A DNA stretch of 64,000 nt from Gillisia xinjiangensis (GCF_046298265.1 NZ_JBKAHK010000003.1:62001-126000), one strand, 5' to 3'; shown: positions 18,446-27,559, counted from the stretch's first letter. The notes: generated by a model not told the origin, from the letters alone. Numbers and translations are program-made.

Positions 18446-21052
18446 TTATTCCTCCAGCCTGAAACTCGTTATTCCAATCTCCTGACTATTATTCACTTCT
18501 TCCTCCTCCAATCCTGGCCCAATAGATACCTGAATGGCTTCTGCATTGTTTAAATCAAATCCGCCGGTGTTATTATGTTCAAAATAATACGGAAGGAATG
18601 AAGGATAAGGCCGCGGCAAAGTGACCGTTTTAACCGATTGTAAATTAGAAAGTTTTATCACATATTCTCCCTCCCCGGGCTGCAGTTCTATTATTTCCCC
18701 AAAGCTGGCGCCATTTTTATTCACAAAGGCGACCTGGATCTTCTTTGATTCCCCGGAAAGACTCCTCCCGCTAACTATCAGGTTATTATAATCCGAAAGT
18801 TCCCCGCTTCTGCCTTTGATTTTATCCTGAAAATTATATCTGAAAGAATAGTCATAAACAGGTGCTGCGTTCAGATTTTCTTCATCTTCCCTGAAAAGTT
18901 CTTCCACCCTGACCTGATATTCCGCTTCTCCCGGTCTTGTTCCCGGAACAATTTGATTCCCGCGTCTCCACTCCCCTACTATATAATCTGAATCTGTTGC
19001 TGCATTAAATAAATAGAGAGGACCTCCAACTTTTTGTATTCGGGTAATGTAGGAAGCTGTTTCATAAAAATCCCATTCCCCCGGATTTCCTTTGCCATTT
19101 GCAGGAAAAGTTCTGCTCCCGCTTGAAGTAAAAACTATGATACGATACTTTAGAAACCCATTTTTAAACAGATTTTCTGGCACCGACATTTTATAGGTAA
19201 AGGCTTTATCCCTTTGAAGTGCTGCAGATTCATAAACAGCGCCGTTCTGAAACCATACCTCAACTTTTTCAATGGGTTCATTGGAAACTATTTCAGCTGA
19301 AATATCCAAAGGAGAATTTTCTGATACCTCCTTTATCGCTTCGTGACGGACATAGATTTTTTCCACCGTGGTTTCAGGAGCAAAAAAATCGCCCAGTTTT
19401 ATAGTCTTCCAGCTTTGATTTGAAGCATAGGAATCCGAAACTCCAACATTTTTCAACAAATAAGTTCCAGGCTCAATTCTGAAAGATTTCCCAGTTGCTT
19501 TGGCCATAAAATCATTTCCTTCATTTAAAGTCTCAATACTGAAATTTTCCTTCAACCCAGGGAGATTAAGTGTCATTTCCCAATTTCCCCAGTTGATAAC
19601 TGCGACAGTCTTCTCCAGGTTGTTTTTTCCAAAGGGGTTTTTCACCAAAATAGCATCGGGCATAACTTCCAGTCTCCATACGCCATTGTCTATTTTATCC
19701 AGAAAATAGGCTCCATTTCCTTCATAATTCACCAGTTCAGAACTGCCAACGCCAGCTAATTTCCTGAGTTTTGAACGATCTTTGGGTTTATGTGAATTAT
19801 CGTTGGTGTAAATGAATTCTTCTTCAGAATTATACACCCCCAGATCTTCTTCATAACTGATCTCAAAATCATCAAATTTAAGGTTTTGAGGATAGGTTCC
19901 CAGCTCCGTATTCATTGGCACCTCATGGAAAATCTTCCCACTTATCATAAGAGCCAGTGCCTTGGAAGGCGTGTACGCAAGGTTCATATAATGCGTATTA
20001 TACTCTGTATTTGCGTGCGCCATATAAGTAGGATCCCAGGCAAAATGAGTTGCAATTTGGATCCCGGCTTCCCTGAAACTCCTCGCCATAGCCGGATACA
20101 TGTAAGATTTCATCACATCGGCCGCATCAAATTCATACACCAGTTTGGCGGCATTATTTTCTTTTATCACATCGTTAAAAGGAATGATATATGCATTCAC
20201 ATTCGGCAATAAATTGCCTTCCAGTTCTTTTTGAAAACCAAGCCCGGTAGGATACCACTGAAAAGTCCCACCCTGTATATCGGCATTAAAATAAGCTTCG
20301 GCTAAATGAGTGCTATGACTCACATTGTAGAAAATGGGTTTTTTAGTGCCCGTGCTGCGCATGGACGTAACCATTTTTTGAACAAATTCTGTAACTTCTT
20401 CTGCGGAAGCTTTATGGTGTGGTTCATTGCTTATTTCAAAAGCGATGATGTTGGGCTCATTTTTATAAGCAACTCCCGTATAAGGATTTACATGATTTAA
20501 GAATTGGGCAAGGTAATTTTCCTGTGCTTTGATGGCTTCAGCATTGGTAAGACTGTTTCTCTTTCCGTATTTATGAGAAAATCCCGGAGTTTCCTCATCC
20601 GGCTCGGGCCAGCCATTTCCCCAATATGCAATGGGAGTTATCATAAAATTGATATCACGGTCTTTTAGCTGTTTCAGCAGGTGATCAAATAATTCCAGAT
20701 GTTCGTTTTCCAGCAAATTCCCTTCAGCATCGCTTATTTCGGTATCCCAAACGTGAATGCGGTATAAATCGAAATCCAGCCTGGAAAAATGGTAAACATC
20801 ATTATCTATCGCTTTTCTTAAATCTACCCCTAATTTTTGTGCCGAACGAAATCCGTGAGCAAAAGGAGCCGAATAATTAACTCCGAAACCCTTCACTTCC
20901 AAATCGTTGTGACCCCAGCGCATCACGCCACTTTCATCTACATAAACATCTTCTTTTTCCTGCGGAAGTTGAGCAATGGAAATTTCTGATACTAAAAAAA
21001 GCAACGCAAAAATTCCAGTGGGAATTAACCTTAATAATACTCTTAATTTCAT
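18446..21052 (-). CDS. Large exported clan GH-A (GH5-like) glycosidase with C-terminal accessory domains
   Basis: An 868-residue secreted protein. I chose the Met at 21052 because it gives a clean signal peptide (MKLRVLLRLIPTGIFALLFL...), although the frame opens ten codons further upstream. The N-terminal two-fifths is a TIM barrel of clan GH-A: NEP-type acid/base Glu210 (FEISNEPHH) and nucleophile candidate Glu307 (KLVYEFDA). Such proteins resemble GH5 mannanases and related cellulase-fold enzymes. From about residue 450 onward there are beta-rich regions that could be carbohydrate-binding or Ig-like domains. The substrate is not evident. It is not clearly part of the starch locus; the IS3 element separates them. 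A 56-nt repeated element lies just upstream (21085-21140). Confidence 0.78.
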   Translation of the reverse strand: MKLRVLLRLIPTGIFALLFLVSEISIAQLPQEKEDVYVDESGVMRWGHNDLEVKGFGVNYSAPFAHGFRSAQKLGVDLRKAIDNDVYHFSRLDFDLYRIHVWDTEISDAEGNLLENEHLELFDHLLKQLKDRDINFMITPIAYWGNGWPEPDEETPGFSHKYGKRNSLTNAEAIKAQENYLAQFLNHVNPYTGVAYKNEPNIIAFEISNEPHHKASAEEVTEFVQKMVTSMRSTGTKKPIFYNVSHSTHLAEAYFNADIQGGTFQWYPTGLGFQKELEGNLLPNVNAYIIPFNDVIKENNAAKLVYEFDAADVMKSYMYPAMARSFREAGIQIATHFAWDPTYMAHANTEYNTHYMNLAYTPSKALALMISGKIFHEVPMNTELGTYPQNLKFDDFEISYEEDLGVYNSEEEFIYTNDNSHKPKDRSKLRKLAGVGSSELVNYEGNGAYFLDKIDNGVWRLEVMPDAILVKNPFGKNNLEKTVAVINWGNWEMTLNLPGLKENFSIETLNEGNDFMAKATGKSFRIEPGTYLLKNVGVSDSYASNQSWKTIKLGDFFAPETTVEKIYVRHEAIKEVSENSPLDISAEIVSNEPIEKVEVWFQNGAVYESAALQRDKAFTYKMSVPENLFKNGFLKYRIIVFTSSGSRTFPANGKGNPGEWDFYETASYITRIQKVGGPLYLFNAATDSDYIVGEWRRGNQIVPGTRPGEAEYQVRVEELFREDEENLNAAPVYDYSFRYNFQDKIKGRSGELSDYNNLIVSGRSLSGESKKIQVAFVNKNGASFGEIIELQPGEGEYVIKLSNLQSVKTVTLPRPYPSFLPYYFEHNNTGGFDLNNAEAIQVSIGPGLEEEEVNNSQEIGITSFRLEE

Positions 21053-21084
21053 CTGTTTATATTTTCGTTTTATAATGGTCATAT

Positions 21085-21140
21085 ATAATTCGCATATTCT
21101 GACCGGTGTTTTTATCGTATTTCCGTTATGCGCATTTCAT
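21085..21140 (-). promoter_or_regulatory. Copy A of a 56-nt leader element (before the GH-A glycosidase)
   Basis: Read on the minus strand it begins ATGAAATGCGCATAACGG and ends ATATGCGAATTAT, 32 nt before the gene start. It matches the distal copy before nhaA (38043-38098) at 46 of 56 positions with no gaps. Invariant blocks in all copies are ATGAAATG, GAAA, ACGATA, AAACAC and ATATGCGAATTA. Identical length, orientation and position before two unrelated genes suggest a cis-regulatory DNA or RNA element. I do not recognise the family. Confidence 0.6.
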
Positions 21141-21787
21141 AAATATATTGATCTATGTAATTTAAATATTGTGCTTTTACAGAAGTAAAAATAAACGGAT
21201 TTTTTAGAGCAATTTCAGAAGTAAATTTAATTTAAGCTTCCAGGATCCCAAATAATTATTATTCATGTATTCGTGTCCAAACTTTACCTTAATGCTCTTT
21301 TAAACCACGAACCTAACTTTGTCTTCAGGCAGGTGCACGAATAAAATATAAAAAACTCATCAATGTTTAAATTCAATTACCGAAGTTCAGAGCGATCAAC
21401 TATTTTGTCTCTAATTTACAATAGCTACCGAATTTTCAGAGAAAGATTCAAACTCTTACTCAATGGCATTTTGAATTTCGGTTGAATTGAAAATTTCATT
21501 TTCCCTTCTTCATTCCCGGTTTTGGTCCTTAAAAAATAAAGAGCACAAATTAATAAAAAAAAGAAAAAATTTTATCCCTCTACAGTTTCACAACATTTGG
21601 GATTTCATAATTTTTATAAAAAATATACATCGATTTTATCAGATATGTTTTTAAATGTGGCTTAAGCTGATAATAGTCACAAGAAATAATTGGTATGTTT
21701 CCTACTTTTAAGCCTTATATAAGAATATAAATCAGTAGGTATTGAATGATCAATAAACAAGGATTACCAAACTAAATAAAAACAAAG
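21141..21787. other. Gene-free stretch between GH-A glycosidase and FadL-type gene
   Basis: AT-rich region without a convincing reading frame. It should hold promoters for the two diverging genes, but no exact TAnnTTTG element with a -33 partner was found. It contains one copy of a degenerate repeat (21294-21375) that recurs after the FadL-type gene. Confidence 0.5.
21294..21375. repeat. Direct repeat flanking the FadL-type gene, left copy
   Basis: Shares GCTCTTTTAA(A/G)CCACGAA, TGCACGAATAAAATATAAAA and ACTCATCA with 23324-23385; this copy carries about 22 extra bases in the middle. The pair brackets 21788-23170. Confidence 0.65.
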
Positions 21788-23170
21788 ATGAAAAATTTAA
21801 TTAGATTAGGATTCGTGCTTTTTTCTACAGCAATCTTTGCACAATCCGGGCATATTATGCAAAGTGCCGGATCGGTTAATATGTCAATGGGCGGCGCTGC
21901 TACAGCACAACCTTTAGACATTAACGGTGCATTACATTGGAACCCGGCTGCAATTTCGGTATTTGACGGTAAGATAATAAATTTTGATATTGGTGTTTTC
22001 TCTTCTTCACCAGAATTAAGTGCCAGCCTACCTGCAGGGGCCATGTGGCCTGCGGATGCTTTTGGTCCAGGCTCACCCACTTCTCCAGCTGTTTCAGGAA
22101 TAACAAAAGATGACAGGCCTGTTTCTCCTATGCCGGCTTTGGCTTTTTTATATGGAAAGGAAGGCAGCAAGCATACTTTTGGATTTTCTGCCTTTGGTAT
22201 CAGTGGTTTTGGAGTAACATTTCCTGAAGAAACTAATTTACCGATGGATGCAAATGGGAACCCTAACCCAAATTGGGATCCCAATAATTCAAATCCTATA
22301 AATTATCCGCAAAGTTTGGGAGGTTTTGGGCATATTGAATCTGATTATATGTTATTTCAAATCGGATTGGCCTGGGCTTACCAGATAACTGATGAATTGT
22401 CAATTGGTATTCAACCAAATATAAATTATGCAGCATTGGAACTGGCGCCAAATCCTACCGCAAACCCAAATGCATCGGGATATCCTGTAAGCGATAAAGC
22501 TTCAGCAATTGGATACGGTGCACAATTCGGCGTGTTTTATAGTTCCCCTGTAGGATTAAAATTAGGGGCTTCTTATAAGACACAACAAAAATTTGAGGAC
22601 CTCGAATTCACAAATACACATCTGGATAATTCCACTTCAATAAATACCTTTAATATGGACTATCCGTCAATTTTATCTTTTGGAATAGGATATTCCACAG
22701 GAGATTTTGATTTGGCTTTGGATTATAGATTTGTGGATTATGAAAACACCGATGGATTTGAAGCGAAAGGTTGGACTCAAACAGGTTCAGTACAAGGTTT
22801 TGGCTGGAAGAATATCAACATACTTTCTGCTGGTTTACAATATAAGGGAATTAAAAAATTGCCTTTAAGAGTTGGTTATACCTACAGCAGTAATCCAATA
22901 GAGGATGAACTGGCATTCTTCTCAATCCCTGCAACGGCAGTAACCAAAAACGGATTCCAGTTTGGATTAAGCTATCCATTTAACGATAACTTTAAATTGA
23001 ACGGTGTTTTTCATTATGCAACCAGCGGAGATAAAACTGAAGGCGAAATATTGAGCCCGCAGAATATTCAAAATAATCCTCCTTACGGAGCCATTACCGG
23101 CAGCAAAGTAGGTTATGAAATGACTACCAATATGGTAATGCTAGGTGTATCCTATCAATTTACCAAATGA
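21788..23170 (+). CDS. OmpP1/FadL/TodX-family outer-membrane transporter
   Basis: A 460-residue outer-membrane beta-barrel protein. The signal peptide (MKNLIRLGFVLFSTAIFAQS) is followed by the FadL-type N-terminal segment with SAGSVNMSMGGAATAQPLDINGALHWNPAAIS, typical of the family's hatch domain, and ends in an aromatic-rich strand (MLGVSYQFTK). FadL proteins carry hydrophobic compounds such as long-chain fatty acids across the outer membrane by lateral diffusion. The gene stands alone, with its own terminator and a direct repeat on each side. The exact substrate is unknown. Confidence 0.88.
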   Translation: MKNLIRLGFVLFSTAIFAQSGHIMQSAGSVNMSMGGAATAQPLDINGALHWNPAAISVFDGKIINFDIGVFSSSPELSASLPAGAMWPADAFGPGSPTSPAVSGITKDDRPVSPMPALAFLYGKEGSKHTFGFSAFGISGFGVTFPEETNLPMDANGNPNPNWDPNNSNPINYPQSLGGFGHIESDYMLFQIGLAWAYQITDELSIGIQPNINYAALELAPNPTANPNASGYPVSDKASAIGYGAQFGVFYSSPVGLKLGASYKTQQKFEDLEFTNTHLDNSTSINTFNMDYPSILSFGIGYSTGDFDLALDYRFVDYENTDGFEAKGWTQTGSVQGFGWKNINILSAGLQYKGIKKLPLRVGYTYSSNPIEDELAFFSIPATAVTKNGFQFGLSYPFNDNFKLNGVFHYATSGDKTEGEILSPQNIQNNPPYGAITGSKVGYEMTTNMVMLGVSYQFTK

Positions 23171-23190
23171 TTTTTTTTTGTGAATTAGCC

Positions 23191-23220
23191 AAAAAGCGGC
23201 TTCTTCGGAAGTCGTTTTTT
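23191..23220 (+). terminator. Intrinsic terminator of the FadL-type gene
   Basis: Stem AAAAAGCGGCTTC / GAAGTCGTTTTTT with a TTCG tetraloop (two G-T pairs) and a run of T residues, 20 nt after the stop. Confidence 0.85.
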
Positions 23221-23323
23221 ATTTCAATAGACCAGATTTGATTGTTTTTATTTTCAGGTATAACTTAACTTACTTTAACATCAATGCATCGGCTGACAAA
23301 AGCAGGTTTATCGCTGAATTTTT

Positions 23324-23385
23324 GCTCTTTTAAGCCACGAATGCACGAATAAAATATAAAAACTCATCATTGCTTAAATCCAATG
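23324..23385. repeat. Direct repeat flanking the FadL-type gene, right copy
   Basis: Shorter copy of the repeat at 21294-21375, lacking the middle 22 bases. Contains CCACGAATGCACGAATAAAA, a motif type common in Bacteroidetes intergenic DNA. Confidence 0.65.
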
Positions 23386-23396
23386 AACAAAGTGTT

Positions 23397-24290
23397 TTAA
23401 ACATCACAAATAGTAATCGCCTCTTTTAGCGCCGCGATTTTATTCTCCCAGGTAGGAATAAATTCCTGGGCTACATAGCCGTTAAAACCTGTTGCTACAA
23501 TTGCACGCATAATTGCAGGATAAAACAATTCCTGAGTCTCATCAATCTCATTTCTGCCAGGAACTCCGGCGGTATGAAAATGATTGATATAATCTTTGTA
23601 TTTGGTAATAGTGGCAATTACGTCACCTTCCATCACCTGCATATGGTAGATATCATAAAGCAGTTTAAAATTCTCCGGCTTTCCCATTTTATCTGAAAGT
23701 GCCACGCCCCAGAGAGTATGGTCACAGTGATAATCCGGATGATCGACCTTACTGTTAAGCAATTCCATTACCATAACTACATTTTTTTCAGCTGCGTAAT
23801 TCACCAGTGGGAGAAGTCCTTTTGCACAATTCTCAATCCCCGTTTCATCATCCATTCCCCTTCGATTTCCGGAAAAGCAAATCACATTTTTAACTCCGTT
23901 TTCGGCCGCTTTGTCTATAAGTCCGCGGTAGTTTTCCTGAAGTTCTGCATGATTTGCAGGATCATTAAACCCGTGTTCAATAATGGCAAATACATCGGTG
24001 CCCATGGAACATTCAAGTCCATATTTTTTAACGGTTTCCCATTCCTCCGGTTTTAAAAGATCTATGGCCTGAATCCCCAGTTTTGAACATTCTGAAGCAA
24101 ATTCATCCAGTGGAATATCATTAAAGCACCAGCGACATACAGAATTCTTAAAATCATGGTCCGTTTCTTTAAAGGATTCTTTCAGGATCTCCAGGGATGA
24201 GAAGGATGATAATAAACCGCTTAACCCTATGGCTCCAGATCCTAAAGCAAGATTCTTTAGGGCTTCTCTTCTGTTGTATTTACTTTGCAT
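23397..24290 (-). CDS. Hydroxypyruvate isomerase-like TIM-barrel protein with Tat-type signal
   Basis: A 297-residue protein of the xylose-isomerase-like TIM-barrel superfamily, closest in pattern to hydroxypyruvate isomerases (Hyi). The N-terminus has a twin-arginine motif (NRREALKNLALGSG) and a hydrophobic stretch, suggesting Tat export to the periplasm, which is frequent in such Bacteroidetes proteins. Metal-binding candidates are the Glu in VVMVMELLNSK, Asp/His in LLYDIYHMQ, the His in NHFHTAGVPGRNE and Glu in GYVAQEF. The physiological substrate is unknown; it stands alone between convergent and co-oriented neighbours. Confidence 0.82.
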   Translation of the reverse strand: MQSKYNRREALKNLALGSGAIGLSGLLSSFSSLEILKESFKETDHDFKNSVCRWCFNDIPLDEFASECSKLGIQAIDLLKPEEWETVKKYGLECSMGTDVFAIIEHGFNDPANHAELQENYRGLIDKAAENGVKNVICFSGNRRGMDDETGIENCAKGLLPLVNYAAEKNVVMVMELLNSKVDHPDYHCDHTLWGVALSDKMGKPENFKLLYDIYHMQVMEGDVIATITKYKDYINHFHTAGVPGRNEIDETQELFYPAIMRAIVATGFNGYVAQEFIPTWENKIAALKEAITICDV

Positions 24291-24413
24291 AATATCATGA
24301 ATTTATTAGTAGCTCCTCAATTTAATACTTTTCAGGATTGTATAAGTCAAAACCCTGCAAAGCTTTAAAAGTTTTACTGGGGAAAATCTCTGATTCTGAC
24401 GGCTCTGGGTTTA

Positions 24414-25115
24414 TCAGGAGATCTCAAAATTATAGCCTGCCTTTATTAGTTTCTGATATGTTTTATGATCGAACCGGTAAAGAAAAGCTCCGCGTCTGGA
24501 CGAGGATTTATCCTTTTCATCCAGCTTGATCAATACATTATGGGAAAGCACTTTTTTACGAAAATTCCGGGCATCCAATTCTTTCTGATAGATAGCCTCA
24601 TAAAGCTGTTGCAATTGCGGAATGGTGAATTTTTCAGGCAATAGTTCAAAACCTATAGGCTGATACCGGGCTTTGCGTTTTAAACTTTCCATGGCATCTG
24701 CAACCATTTGATCATGATCCAGTACCAAAGCCGGTTTTTGATCGATGTCATACCAATGTGCTCCGTGTTTTTCAACCAGGTGCTTATCAGAATCATCTAT
24801 GCGAATGAGGGAATATTGGGCGATGGAAATACACCGATACCCGGGATCACGATCTGCAGCGCCATACGTGCGAAGTTGCTCCATAAACACATTTTCCAGT
24901 CCGGTTATCTCAGCCAACACCCGTTTAGCGGCCTGGGCAACATCTTCTTCCAACTTCACAAAACTACCAACAAGCGACCATTCCCCGCTTCGGGGTTCAA
25001 CTCTTCTTTTGAAGATCAATAATTTTAGTTTTCCTTCATCAAATCCAAAAATGATACAGTCGGTAGCCACATACATCTTGTCATTTTGATCATAAAAATC
25101 ATTGTGAGAAATCAT
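24414..25115 (-). CDS. Nudix-fold transcriptional regulator (NrtR/AraR type) of the galactose module
   Basis: A 233-residue protein with an N-terminal Nudix domain (about 10-150) and a C-terminal winged helix (about 160-230: FTIPQLQQLYEAIYQKELDARNFRKKV). The Nudix box region (about 50-73) reads GSFVKLEEDVAQAAKRVLAE: the catalytic REXXEE core is changed to KRVLAE, so hydrolysis is probably lost, as expected of sugar-sensing members such as Bacteroides AraR. It is divergent from galK; the shared promoter region carries a palindrome (25170-25186) that recurs before the SGLT symporter gene. The effector is therefore probably galactose or a derivative rather than arabinose; this is inference. Confidence 0.88.
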   Translation of the reverse strand: MISHNDFYDQNDKMYVATDCIIFGFDEGKLKLLIFKRRVEPRSGEWSLVGSFVKLEEDVAQAAKRVLAEITGLENVFMEQLRTYGAADRDPGYRCISIAQYSLIRIDDSDKHLVEKHGAHWYDIDQKPALVLDHDQMVADAMESLKRKARYQPIGFELLPEKFTIPQLQQLYEAIYQKELDARNFRKKVLSHNVLIKLDEKDKSSSRRGAFLYRFDHKTYQKLIKAGYNFEIS

Positions 25116-25157
25116 AAGTCTAAAAGAAAATTAAAGTAAATTAAAACCATATTTTCA

Positions 25158-25198
25158 GCAAAGATAATTAATGTATTATTTACGTTTATTATCTTTGC
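25158..25198. promoter_or_regulatory. Symmetric divergent promoters with central operator (regulator / galK)
   Basis: TATCTTTG at 25190-25197 is an exact -7 element for galK, and its mirror CAAAGATA at 25159-25166 is the same for the regulator on the minus strand. They are part of an inverted repeat GCAAAGATAAT / ATTATCTTTGC (11-bp arms, 19-nt spacer). In the spacer lies AATGTA-N5-TACGTT (25170-25186), palindromic at five of six pairs, the likely operator. A related copy is at 29356-29372. Confidence 0.75.
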
Positions 25199-25226
25199 CT
25201 ATAACAACATTTAAATTTACTGCTTT

Positions 25227-26402
25227 TTGAATTTCAACCAGCCGCAAAATCCAAAAGATTTTCCCTTTATCCGGAATATTAATCCAGGTGAAGCAAACAT
25301 TTTTGTGGAATCGCCAGGACGAATTAATCTTATTGGGGAACATACAGATTATAATCACGGATTTGTATTTCCCACTGCAATCGATAAAAAGATACATTTC
25401 GAGATCAGCAAAAACGGATGTAAAAAAACCTGCCGCATCTTTAGCGAGACCTATAAATCCTGGTTTTGGTTCAATTTGAGTTCTATCTCAAAAAGCCCAG
25501 AAAGCTGGGAGAATCACATCCTGGGTGTAGTACACGAAATTCTGAAAATCAAAAATATCGATCAGGGCTTTGACTGTATCATTAAAAGCGATTTGCCGGC
25601 TGGTGCCGGAATAAGTTCTTCGGCTGCTTTGGAATGCGGGCTGGCAACTGGTTTAAATGAATTATTTCAACTGAATTTTTCGAAACTGGAGATCGTAAAT
25701 ATCGCGAGAGCTGCAGAAAATAATTTCGTGGGGTCAAATTGCGGAATAATGGACCAGTTTGCTTCTGTAATGAGCAAAAAGGATCATTTTATCTTACTGG
25801 ATTGTCTTACACTGGAAGCCAAATTTATTCCTGCCGATCTCAAATCCTGTAAGATCCTTTTAATCAATTCCATGGTTTCCCATAATCTCGCAGAAAGTGA
25901 ATATAATATCCGAAGGTCGGAATGTGAACATGCGTTGAAGATTATCAAGCATAAGTTTCCTGAAGTAAAAACCCTTCGGGATGTGGACATGGAACTTCTG
26001 GAATCCTGTAAAAAGGATCTTTCAGAAAAAGAATACATCCGGGTTTTATACATACTTCAGGAGAATGAGCGGGTTTTAAAAGCAGCAGAAGCCATGAAGA
26101 ACGGAGACCTGAAAAAACTTGGGGAACTTATGAATCAATCCCATTATGGTTTAAAGGATCTTTATGAAGTTAGTTGTAAAGAACTCGATTTTCTTGTAAA
26201 GTTTTCCGAAAACAAGGATTTTATCTACGGCTCCCGAATGATGGGTGGTGGTTTTGGAGGTTGTACAATTAATATTATAGAAGAGAGCCATATCGCAGAT
26301 TTTAGTGCCGAAGTGAAAATTGCCTATCAAAAAGAGTTTAATATAACACCGGAAATAATCACGGTCGTTCCTAGTAAAGGAACGAGTATATACCAGAACT
26401 AA
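25227..26402 (+). CDS. galK: Galactokinase
   Basis: A 391-residue GHMP-family kinase that phosphorylates galactose to galactose-1-phosphate with ATP. It shows the galactokinase signature GRINLIGEHTDYNHGFVFPTAID (about residues 30-52), the ATP-loop SDLPAGAGISSSAALE and the C-terminal GGGFGGCTI. The only suitable start in frame is TTG at 25227: a stop lies five codons upstream (25212) and no ATG comes before the signature. The start sits about 30 nt after the -7 element, which supports it. It heads the galKT unit, divergent from the Nudix-type regulator. Confidence 0.93.
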   Translation: MNFNQPQNPKDFPFIRNINPGEANIFVESPGRINLIGEHTDYNHGFVFPTAIDKKIHFEISKNGCKKTCRIFSETYKSWFWFNLSSISKSPESWENHILGVVHEILKIKNIDQGFDCIIKSDLPAGAGISSSAALECGLATGLNELFQLNFSKLEIVNIARAAENNFVGSNCGIMDQFASVMSKKDHFILLDCLTLEAKFIPADLKSCKILLINSMVSHNLAESEYNIRRSECEHALKIIKHKFPEVKTLRDVDMELLESCKKDLSEKEYIRVLYILQENERVLKAAEAMKNGDLKKLGELMNQSHYGLKDLYEVSCKELDFLVKFSENKDFIYGSRMMGGGFGGCTINIIEESHIADFSAEVKIAYQKEFNITPEIITVVPSKGTSIYQN

Positions 26403-26415
26403 TAGATTTTAAACC

Positions 26416-26447
26416 AGACCTCACGGGTTTTTAAAACTGTGAGGTCT
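26416..26447. repeat. Strong hairpin between galK and galT
   Basis: AGACCTCAC (26416-26424) and GTGAGGTCT (26439-26447) form a perfect 9-bp stem; the 14-nt loop itself can pair GTTTT with AAAAC. No T run follows, so it may be an mRNA-stabilising or attenuating hairpin rather than a full terminator. Such GACCTCAC palindromes are a common intergenic element type in flavobacteria. Confidence 0.65.
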
Positions 26448-26474
26448 TCAACACAAAAGATAACTATTCAGAAA

Positions 26475-27512
26475 ATGAACACTATAAATAAAGTTCCTCA
26501 CCGAAGATATAATATTTTAACCGGAGAATGGATCCTAGTTTCCCCGCATCGCACCAAAAGGCCATGGCAGGGGAAAACCGAAAAATCTGCTACAGAAATA
26601 CAGCCGGAATATGATACCAATTGTTATCTGTGTCCCGGAAATATTAGAAACAGCGGAGTAAAGAACCCGGATTATAAAGTGCCTTATTCTTTTATCAATG
26701 ACTTCCCCGCCCTTTTGCCTGATGGAAATAAAGGGCTCGTCAACAATGGGCTTTTAATCGCCGAGGCTGAATCAGGTATCTGCAAGGTGGTTTGTTTTTC
26801 TCCTAATCATTCACTTACGCTTCCGGTAATGGAAGTTGAAGATATTGTAAAAGTGGTGCAAATATGGAAAAAGGAATTTGCTGAACTCGGGGGAAGTCAA
26901 GACATTAATTATGTTCAAATATTTGAAAACAAAGGCGAAATTATGGGATGCAGCAATCCGCATCCACACGGGCAAATCTGGTCACAAAGATCCATTCCAA
27001 CAGAAATTCAGAAAAAATCAAAGCATTTGAAGGATTATTGGAAGGAACATAAAAGGAGTTTATTGGAAGATTATCTCGAGCAGGAATTAGTGCTGGACGA
27101 ACGCATTCTGGAAAAGAACGATCATTTCGTTGCACTTATCCCCTATTGGGCGGTTTGGCCCTATGAAGCGATGATCCTTCCACGAAAACACTATGCACAT
27201 ATCGGACTATTAAATAAGGAAGAGGAGCTGGCTTTTGCTGAAATAATAAAAAAACTCACCATCAAATATGATAATCTCTTTGAAACCTCTTTTCCATATT
27301 CCTCCGGGATACATCAACAACCTACCGATGGAACTGAATATCCGGAATGGCATTTTCATATGAGTTTTTATCCGCCTTTGCTCCGCTCTGCAACCATCAA
27401 AAAATTCATGGTAGGCTATGAAATGTTTGCCGACCCGCAGCGCGATATTACAGCAGAACAGGCAGCAGAAAATTTAAAAAACCTACCGGAAATCCATTAC
27501 AGCAATAGATAG
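26475..27512 (+). CDS. galT: Galactose-1-phosphate uridylyltransferase
   Basis: A 345-residue enzyme that swaps UMP between UDP-glucose and galactose-1-phosphate. The active-site HPH (163-165, in NPHPHGQIW) provides the nucleophilic histidine; Cys50 and Cys53 (NCYLC) fit the structural zinc site. I start it at ATG 26475 (MNTINKVPHRRYN); an earlier GTG at 26439 falls inside the hairpin and would add non-conserved residues. Length matches E. coli GalT. It lies 72 nt after galK in the same transcript. No galE is seen here, so the epimerase must be elsewhere. Confidence 0.94.
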   Translation: MNTINKVPHRRYNILTGEWILVSPHRTKRPWQGKTEKSATEIQPEYDTNCYLCPGNIRNSGVKNPDYKVPYSFINDFPALLPDGNKGLVNNGLLIAEAESGICKVVCFSPNHSLTLPVMEVEDIVKVVQIWKKEFAELGGSQDINYVQIFENKGEIMGCSNPHPHGQIWSQRSIPTEIQKKSKHLKDYWKEHKRSLLEDYLEQELVLDERILEKNDHFVALIPYWAVWPYEAMILPRKHYAHIGLLNKEEELAFAEIIKKLTIKYDNLFETSFPYSSGIHQQPTDGTEYPEWHFHMSFYPPLLRSATIKKFMVGYEMFADPQRDITAEQAAENLKNLPEIHYSNR

Positions 27513-27559
27513 AAATGGAAGAAAAGATCACTTTAAAGGACCTGGAAAAACTATTGGAC

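Noticed and set aside
21053..21082. Upstream start adding ten residues to the GH-A glycosidase
   Set aside because: The charged extension would spoil the signal peptide; the Met at 21052 gives a normal one.
21772..22284. Long minus-strand open frame (170 codons) across the FadL-type gene
   Set aside because: It is fully antisense to a clear outer-membrane protein with signal peptide and has a low-complexity, proline/lysine-rich translation.
26439..26474. Earlier GTG start for galT
   Set aside because: It lies in the arm of the 26416-26447 hairpin and the added residues are not GalT-like.
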